Origin: Variovorax sp.
Lineage (GTDB): Bacteria; Pseudomonadota; Gammaproteobacteria; Burkholderiales; Burkholderiaceae_C
Assembly: GCA_017744285.1 (NCBI GenBank)
Contig: JAGIBP010000007.1
Location: 55,264-119,263 of the forward strand
Direction: 5' to 3'
DNA: 64,000 nt
The notes beneath the pieces are model-generated. The model ran no database searches, had not been told where the DNA came from, and saw nothing but the letters and a program-made list of their open reading frames with translations. Position 1 is the first letter of the stretch; every line of letters begins with the position of its first letter. Made by a program: the position numbers and the translations under genes. This document shows positions 59,316-64,000 of this stretch, piece after piece.

Positions 59316-60304
59316 ACGGCACGCCGAGCGTGGACTCAGGCACCCGCAGGAGCGGCCGCATCGGCATCGCCATCGGCGACCCGAACGGCATCGGCGCCGA
59401 GATCGCGATCAAGGCCGCCTGCGCGCTGCATGCGGCCCGCGGCATGCGCTCGGTGCTGATCGGCGAGGCTTTCATCGTCGATGCACTGTGCGCCAGGCTC
59501 GAACTGCCAGCCCAGGCGCGCGAGGCTTTCGAGGTCTACGACGCAGGCGCCCTCGCGCACCACGACTGGACGCCAGGCACCGTGACCGCCGCGGCAGGCG
59601 CGGCCACCGCCGCCTATGTGCGCGAAGCCATCCATCTGTTGCATGCCGGGCGCATCGACGCGATCTGCGCTGCGCCCCACAGTGAAACCGCGGTCAACGC
59701 GGCCGGCATTCCGTTCGATGGCTACGGCGGCCTCGTGGCCGACACCCTGGGCCTGCCGCGCGACCAGGCCTTCCTGATGCTGGAAGCCAAGGGCCTGCGC
59801 GTGGTGCACTGCACGCTGCACGAAAGCGTGGCCCATGCCGTGCAGCGCATCACCCCCGCGCTCGTCGTGGCTGCGGCGGACGCGGCCCGGCGCACCCTGC
59901 TGCGCATGGGCTTTGCCACGCCCCGCCTCTGCGTGCTCGGCATCAACCCCCATGCGGGCGAGAACGGGCTCTTCGGCAGCGAGGACGAACGCGCCACGCG
60001 TCCTGCGGTCGAGGCCATGAAGGCCCGGGGATGGCAGGTCGAAGGCCCCGTCGGCGCCGACCTCGCGCTCTCCGAACGCGCCTTCGACGCCTATGTCGCC
60101 ATGCTGCACGACCAGGGCCACATCGCCACCAAGATGCTGAGCCCCAAGGGCGCGACCGCCCTGGTGGCCGGCCTTCCGCTGCTGTTCGCGAGCGTGGGCC
60201 ACGGCGCCGCGTTCAACATCGCCGGCCAGGGCGTGGCGGACGCGGCGGGCCTGTCCGACACGCTGTTCCTGCTGGCGGACGCGGTAGCCCGGCAGTCCCC
60301 GTAG
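59312..60304 (+). CDS. tphB: PdxA-family cis-diol dehydrogenase (TphB-like)
   Basis: A 330-residue PdxA-fold metal- and NAD-dependent decarboxylating dehydrogenase. It resembles TphB, which oxidises and decarboxylates the terephthalate cis-diol to protocatechuate, rather than biosynthetic PdxA: the loop reads AAPHSETAVNAAGIPFDGYGG instead of the PdxA K-E-x and G-H-T-E type. Metal ligands are probably His in VHCTLHESV (about 172), HDQGH (about 267) and GHGAAFNIAG (about 293). A GTG start at 59312 is coupled to tphA3. A true PdxA role in vitamin B6 synthesis is less likely given the operon. Confidence 0.78.
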   Translation: MNGTPSVDSGTRRSGRIGIAIGDPNGIGAEIAIKAACALHAARGMRSVLIGEAFIVDALCARLELPAQAREAFEVYDAGALAHHDWTPGTVTAAAGAATAAYVREAIHLLHAGRIDAICAAPHSETAVNAAGIPFDGYGGLVADTLGLPRDQAFLMLEAKGLRVVHCTLHESVAHAVQRITPALVVAAADAARRTLLRMGFATPRLCVLGINPHAGENGLFGSEDERATRPAVEAMKARGWQVEGPVGADLALSERAFDAYVAMLHDQGHIATKMLSPKGATALVAGLPLLFASVGHGAAFNIAGQGVADAAGLSDTLFLLADAVARQSP

Positions 60305-60318
60305 GCGGCGGGCCGCCC

Positions 60319-60441
60319 CTACGGCCTGTCGAGCTTGTCGTGCCGGATGGCATCGTCCTCCATCAACTCGTACCACATCGCGTTGAGCACCGCGAACGTC
60401 GCCGCCAGCGGCAGCCCCAGGATCCAGGCGAAGTACCACAT
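60319..60441 (-). CDS. cydX: Cytochrome bd oxidase small subunit CydX
   Basis: A 40-residue membrane protein that begins MWYFAWILGLPLAATFAVLN and ends with an acidic/basic tail (ELMEDD then a short basic stretch). The W-Y-F-x-W-I-L-G start and the E-L-x-x-D tail are the CydX/YbgT signature. One transmembrane helix binds next to CydA and stabilises the haems of cytochrome bd. GAGGAAAG seven bases before ATG 60441 is a good ribosome site. It is the last gene of the leftward cydC-A-B-X operon, 30 bases after cydB, and is short enough to be missed by length-filtered gene calling. Confidence 0.9.
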   Translation of the reverse strand: MWYFAWILGLPLAATFAVLNAMWYELMEDDAIRHDKLDRP

Positions 60442-60471
60442 GAGATTCTTTCCTCGGTTGCTTGGTGGCGA

Positions 60472-61626
60472 TCAATAGGCGTGTCCGCGGTCCTCGCGGA
60501 TGGCATCGGCGTCGACCTTGCCGCGCAGCACGTGGTAGATCCAGCCGGTGTAGGCCACGATGATCGGGATGAAGACCGCGGTCACCACGAGCATGATGAA
60601 CAGCGTCAGGTGGCTCGACGACGAATCGAACGCGGTCAGGCTCGCGCGCGGATCGATCGACGACGGCAGGATGAAGGGGAACATCGACACGCCCACGCTC
60701 AGGATGATGCCCGCGATGCCGAGGGCGCTCGCCATCAGCGTCATCAGCTCGGCGCGCACGCGGAAGCCGACCCACGCGAGCAGCGCGCCGGCGAATCCCA
60801 GCCCCGGGACGATGTAGAGCGCCGGGTGGGCCGCGTAGTTGGCGAACCATGCGTTGCCGTACACCTCGACCGTCTTGAGCAACGGATTCGACGGCCCGTC
60901 CGGCGGCAAGGCGCTCGTCACGCGGAAGCCGTCGACGAAGGACCAGAGCAGCACGCCGGCCACCGCGTACAGCACCACGGTCAGCAGCGCCGCGATGCTG
61001 CCGTAGGCGCGCGAACGCTCGGCCACCGGCCCCTGCGTCTTCAGGCAGAGCCAGGCCGCGCCGTGCATGACGAGCATGGCCACCGACAGCAGGCCGCCGA
61101 GCAGCCCGAAGGGATTGAGCAGGCCGAAGAAGCTGCCGTCGTAGTGGATGTGCATGTCGGGTCCGAAGCGGAACGGCACGCCCTGCAGTACGTTGCCCAT
61201 CGCCACGCCGCAGATCAGCGCGGGCACGAAGCCGCCGATGAAGAGCGCCATGTCCCAGCGCCGGCGCCATGCGGCGTCTTCGCGCTTGCTGCGGAACTTG
61301 AAGGCCACGGGCCGCAGGATCAGCGCCACCAGGATCACGAACATCGCGATGTAGAAGCCCGAGAACGACACCGCATAGAGCTGCGGCCACGCCGCGAAGA
61401 TCGCACCGCCGCCGAGGATCAGCCAGACCTGGTTGCCCTCCCAGACCGGCCCCACGCTGTTGACGATCACGCGGCGCTCCAGGTCGTTGCGGCCCGCGAA
61501 CGGCAGCAGCATGCCGGTGCCGAGATCGAAGCCGTCCATCACGGCGAAGCCGACCAGCAGCACGCCGAGCAGCAGCCACCAGACGATGCGCAGGAATTCA
61601 TAGGAAAGAAGTGTGTGCAGGATCAT
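60472..61626 (-). CDS. cydB: Cytochrome bd quinol oxidase subunit II
   Basis: A 384-residue polytopic subunit of the cytochrome bd oxidase, which reduces O2 with quinol at high affinity without pumping protons. Family signatures: VGFAVMDGFDLGTGMLLPF (about 26-44), GPVWEGNQVWLILGGGAIFAAWP (about 59-81) and FPFILPSS near 330. About eight to nine helices are visible. Subunit II is the structural partner of CydA. It is separated from cydA by 16 bases and starts MILHTLLSYEFLRIVWW. Confidence 0.95.
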   Translation of the reverse strand: MILHTLLSYEFLRIVWWLLLGVLLVGFAVMDGFDLGTGMLLPFAGRNDLERRVIVNSVGPVWEGNQVWLILGGGAIFAAWPQLYAVSFSGFYIAMFVILVALILRPVAFKFRSKREDAAWRRRWDMALFIGGFVPALICGVAMGNVLQGVPFRFGPDMHIHYDGSFFGLLNPFGLLGGLLSVAMLVMHGAAWLCLKTQGPVAERSRAYGSIAALLTVVLYAVAGVLLWSFVDGFRVTSALPPDGPSNPLLKTVEVYGNAWFANYAAHPALYIVPGLGFAGALLAWVGFRVRAELMTLMASALGIAGIILSVGVSMFPFILPSSIDPRASLTAFDSSSSHLTLFIMLVVTAVFIPIIVAYTGWIYHVLRGKVDADAIREDRGHAY

Positions 61627-61642
61627 GGTCGTGCTCCGGGAT

Positions 61643-63241
61643 TCATTCGACGGCCAGCGGCGAGCGCGGCAAGGCGGTGTCGGGGTCGCGCCGAGAGGCG
61701 GGCGCGGGCACCGGGTGTTCGGCCGGCCCCTTGCGGATCGCGCCCAGCATCAGCTTCATCTCGATGATGAACAGCACGGTGTAGATCGCGGTGAAGACCG
61801 CGATCGTCCCGAGCACGGTGGCCGCGCCCAGGTTCGAGACGGCCACCGCGGTCGGCAGCACGCCTTCGATCACCCACGGCTGGCGGCCCACCTCTGCCAC
61901 GATCCAGCCCAGCTCCGCCGCGATCCACGGCAGCGGGATCGCGAACACCGCCACCTTCAGCAGCCAGCGGTGCGCGTCGAGGCGCCTGCGCGCCGAGAGC
62001 ACGAAGAAGGTCGCCGTGAGCACGATGAAGAACATGCCGAGCGTGACCATGATGCGGAACGACCAGTACAGCGGCCCCACCGGCGGAATGGTGTCGATGG
62101 CGGCCTGCGCGATCTGGTCGGCCGTGGCCTGGCGCGGATCGTCCACGTAGCGCTTGAGCAGCAGCGCATAGCCCAGCGCATGGCCGTTCTGCTCGAAGAT
62201 GGCCTTGGCCGATTCGGGAACCGCGCCGGTGCCTTCGGCCTCGCGGATCTTCTGCAGCGCGTCGTAGGCCGAGATGCCCACGCGGATGTTGAGTTCGGCA
62301 CGGTGCACCAGCTCGTCGATGCCGGGGATCTCGGTGGTGAGCGAGCGCGTGCCGATCAGGCCGAGCAGCCATGGGATGTGCACCGCGAAGTGCGTCTCGC
62401 GGGCCGCGCGGTCGGGGAAGCCGAAGGCGGTGAAGGCGGCCGGCGCGGGCTCGGTCTTCCACATCGCCTCGAGCGCGGCGACCTTCATCTTCTGATGCTC
62501 GGTGGAGAGATAGCCGCTTTCGTCGCCGAGCAGCACGACCGAGAGCGATGCCGCCAGCCCGAACGAGGCCGCGACCGTCATCGACCGCTTCGCGAGCTTC
62601 AGGTGCCGGCCCTTGAGCACGTACCAGGCCGACACGCCGAGCACGAAGATCGCGGCGACCACGTAGCCCGCCGACACGGTATGCACGAACTTGGCCTGCG
62701 CGACCGGGTTGGTCAGCACCGCGAAGAAGTCGTCGACTTCCATGCGCATGGTCTGCGGGTTGAACACCGCGCCGACCGGGTTCTGCATCCAGCCATTGGC
62801 GATCAGGATCCACAGCGCCGAGAAGTTGGAGCCGATGGCGACCAGCCAGGTAACGATCAGGTGCGCCACCTTCGACAGCCGGTCCCAGCCGAAGAAGAAC
62901 AGGCCGACGAAGCTCGCTTCGAGGAAGAAGGCCATGAGCCCCTCGATCGCCAGCGGCGCGCCGAAGACGTCGCCCACGTAGTGGCTGTAGTAGCTCCAGT
63001 TCATGCCGAACTGGAACTCCATCACGATGCCGGTGGCGACACCCATCGCGAAGTTGATGCCGAAGAGCACGCCCCAGAACTTGGTCATGTCGCGCCAGAT
63101 CGGGCGGCCGGTCATCACGTAGACCGTCTCCATGATCGCGACGATCACCGCGAGGCCGATCGTCAGCGGCACGAAGAGGAAGTGGTACAGCGCCGTCAGG
63201 GCGAACTGCAATCGGGAGAGAGCGACGATGTCGAGGTCCAT
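61643..63241 (-). CDS. cydA: Cytochrome bd quinol oxidase subunit I
   Basis: A 532-residue catalytic subunit that carries haems b558, b595 and d. The axial haem histidine is in LTALYHFLFVPLTIGLA (about residue 19), the conserved acidic residue is in GIVMEFQFGMNWSYYSHYVGD (about 75), and the signature GRQPW occurs in VAEVGRQPWVIEGVLPT (about 435). The length and the extended quinol loop (about 250-385) indicate the long Q-loop form found in E. coli. ATG 63241 (MDLDIVALSR) gives the canonical start; longer upstream readings are spurious. Expected to be induced at low oxygen. Confidence 0.96.
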   Translation of the reverse strand: MDLDIVALSRLQFALTALYHFLFVPLTIGLAVIVAIMETVYVMTGRPIWRDMTKFWGVLFGINFAMGVATGIVMEFQFGMNWSYYSHYVGDVFGAPLAIEGLMAFFLEASFVGLFFFGWDRLSKVAHLIVTWLVAIGSNFSALWILIANGWMQNPVGAVFNPQTMRMEVDDFFAVLTNPVAQAKFVHTVSAGYVVAAIFVLGVSAWYVLKGRHLKLAKRSMTVAASFGLAASLSVVLLGDESGYLSTEHQKMKVAALEAMWKTEPAPAAFTAFGFPDRAARETHFAVHIPWLLGLIGTRSLTTEIPGIDELVHRAELNIRVGISAYDALQKIREAEGTGAVPESAKAIFEQNGHALGYALLLKRYVDDPRQATADQIAQAAIDTIPPVGPLYWSFRIMVTLGMFFIVLTATFFVLSARRRLDAHRWLLKVAVFAIPLPWIAAELGWIVAEVGRQPWVIEGVLPTAVAVSNLGAATVLGTIAVFTAIYTVLFIIEMKLMLGAIRKGPAEHPVPAPASRRDPDTALPRSPLAVE

Positions 63242-63279
63242 GGGGTTCCTTTCGTGTCCTTGCGAATCGCTTGTCGAAC

Positions 63280-64000
63280 TCAGTCGGGCCGCAGCATGGC
63301 GAGCGCCGAATCGAAGGCGGGCGTGCCGCGCGGGCAGTCGGCCACGATGCGGCCCTCCTCCATGCGGATCAGGCGATCCGCAAGCGCGGCCTCGCGCCTG
63401 AGGTGGGTCGCGACCACTACCGCGCGGCCCTTGGCCTGCGCATCGAGGCGCCGCAATACGTCGTGCGCGGTCGCAGTGTCCAACGCTTCGGTCGGCTCGT
63501 CCAGCAGCCAGAGGGGCACATCGCGCAGCAGCAGCCGGGCCAGCGCGAGGCGCCGCGCCTGCCCGCCCGAGAGGCCGAGGCCTCCTTCGCCGAGCCGCGT
63601 GTCCAGACCGGCCGGCATCGCGCGCAGGTCTTGCGCGAGGCCCGCGGCGCCGAGTGCGGCGAGCAGTCGGGCATCGTTCGCGGCCGGATCGGCGAGGCGC
63701 AGGTTGTCGCGCAGGGTGTCCTGGAAGAGTTCGGTGCGCTGGGTCAGCAGGCAGTGCGGCATTGCATGCATCCCGCCGCACTGCGCGGCGAGATCGCCCG
63801 CGACCAGCGCCAGCAAGGTCGACTTGCCGGCGCCCGAAGGACCGATCAGCGCCACGCGCTCGCCGGGCGAGAGCGTGAGCGAAACGTCGTCGAGCGCGAG
63901 GACGCGGCTGCCCGCATGCGCCGCGTTCACGCCCGAAAGGCGCAGCGCGGCGCCGTCGCCGGGCGCGCGCGGCAAGGCGGACGCGCGCTCGTCCGGCGGC
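63280..64000 (-). CDS. cydC: ABC exporter ATP-binding part, probable CydC, cut by window edge
   Basis: The C-terminal 240 residues of an ABC exporter. Walker A is GPSGAGKST, the Q-loop CLLTQRTELFQDTLRDN, the signature GLGLSGGQARR and Walker B LWLLDEPTEALD, with the H-loop in VVATHL. The reading frame is open to the right edge, so the membrane domain lies outside the window. Directly upstream of cydAB on the same strand, it is most likely CydC, half of the CydDC glutathione/cysteine exporter needed for cytochrome bd assembly. The name rests on position; the ATPase is certain. Confidence 0.85.
   Translation of the reverse strand, partial: PPDERASALPRAPGDGAALRLSGVNAAHAGSRVLALDDVSLTLSPGERVALIGPSGAGKSTLLALVAGDLAAQCGGMHAMPHCLLTQRTELFQDTLRDNLRLADPAANDARLLAALGAAGLAQDLRAMPAGLDTRLGEGGLGLSGGQARRLALARLLLRDVPLWLLDEPTEALDTATAHDVLRRLDAQAKGRAVVVATHLRREAALADRLIRMEEGRIVADCPRGTPAFDSALAMLRPD

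Noticed and set aside
59312..60304. Biosynthetic PdxA (vitamin B6 pathway)
   Set aside because: The fold fits, but the PdxA substrate loop is replaced by a TphB-like one and the gene is coupled to a dioxygenase beta subunit.

Overview
The window is a 64 kb chromosomal piece of a high-GC Gram-negative bacterium. The gene content points to a betaproteobacterium of the Comamonadaceae, probably Variovorax-like: many ATGA/GTGA-coupled operons, a Bug-type solute-binding protein, MHS-type aromatic-acid transporters, IclR-regulated aromatic catabolism, a two-gene egtB/egtD ergothioneine pathway and a CydABX oxidase. The genus is inferred from gene content only. Coding is dense; no gene-free stretch exceeds 300 bases. 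I saw no rRNA, tRNA, CRISPR array, transposase or att site.

Layout. 1-5.0 kb: a cut aldo/keto reductase, a PQQ dehydrogenase translationally coupled to a dihaem cytochrome c, an ankyrin protein and the YlqF GTPase. 5-7.3 kb: a membrane LytTR regulator divergent from an OpgC-like acyltransferase. 7.3-11.2 kb: an HPF-like protein, an amicyanin-like cupredoxin, a superoxide-reductase-like protein lacking its cysteine ligand, a CheY-like regulator with its kinase, and a frameshifted ankyrin remnant. 11.2-15.2 kb: SDR, orphan receiver, gshA, esterase. 15.2-18.7 kb: LysR, MHS transporter, M14 peptidase-like enzyme. 18.7-22 kb: a large ESPR autotransporter. 22-29 kb: mixed housekeeping (DUF808, GNAT, VF530, ferredoxin, MFS, rluA, USP, a 2OG dioxygenase, DUF427, VOC). 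29-31.4 kb: egtB-egtD, divergent from an NDH-2. 33.4-34.6 kb: Fic. 34.8-42.4 kb: a two-component system divergent from a three-gene CusCBA/CzcCBA-type metal efflux operon.

42.4-51.6 kb is a shikimate/protocatechuate catabolic locus: two unusual AroE paralogues, a dehydroshikimate dehydratase-like TIM barrel, pcaB, pcaD, a DsbA-like protein, a divergent IclR regulator, an MHS transporter and a PfkB kinase. The same 18-bp sequence lies in both divergent promoter regions, so one IclR protein probably controls both. 51.6-54.5 kb holds aroC with a coupled MFS gene and a GbsR regulator.

54.5-60.3 kb is a rearranged terephthalate-type locus (tphR, tphA1, tphC, tphA2A3B). Its product would be protocatechuate, the compound the neighbouring qui/pca locus also makes and consumes, so the two loci form one catabolic neighbourhood. 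The ring-cleavage genes pcaGH are not in the window. 60.3-64 kb is the cytochrome bd oxidase operon (cydC partial, cydA, cydB and a 40-residue cydX).
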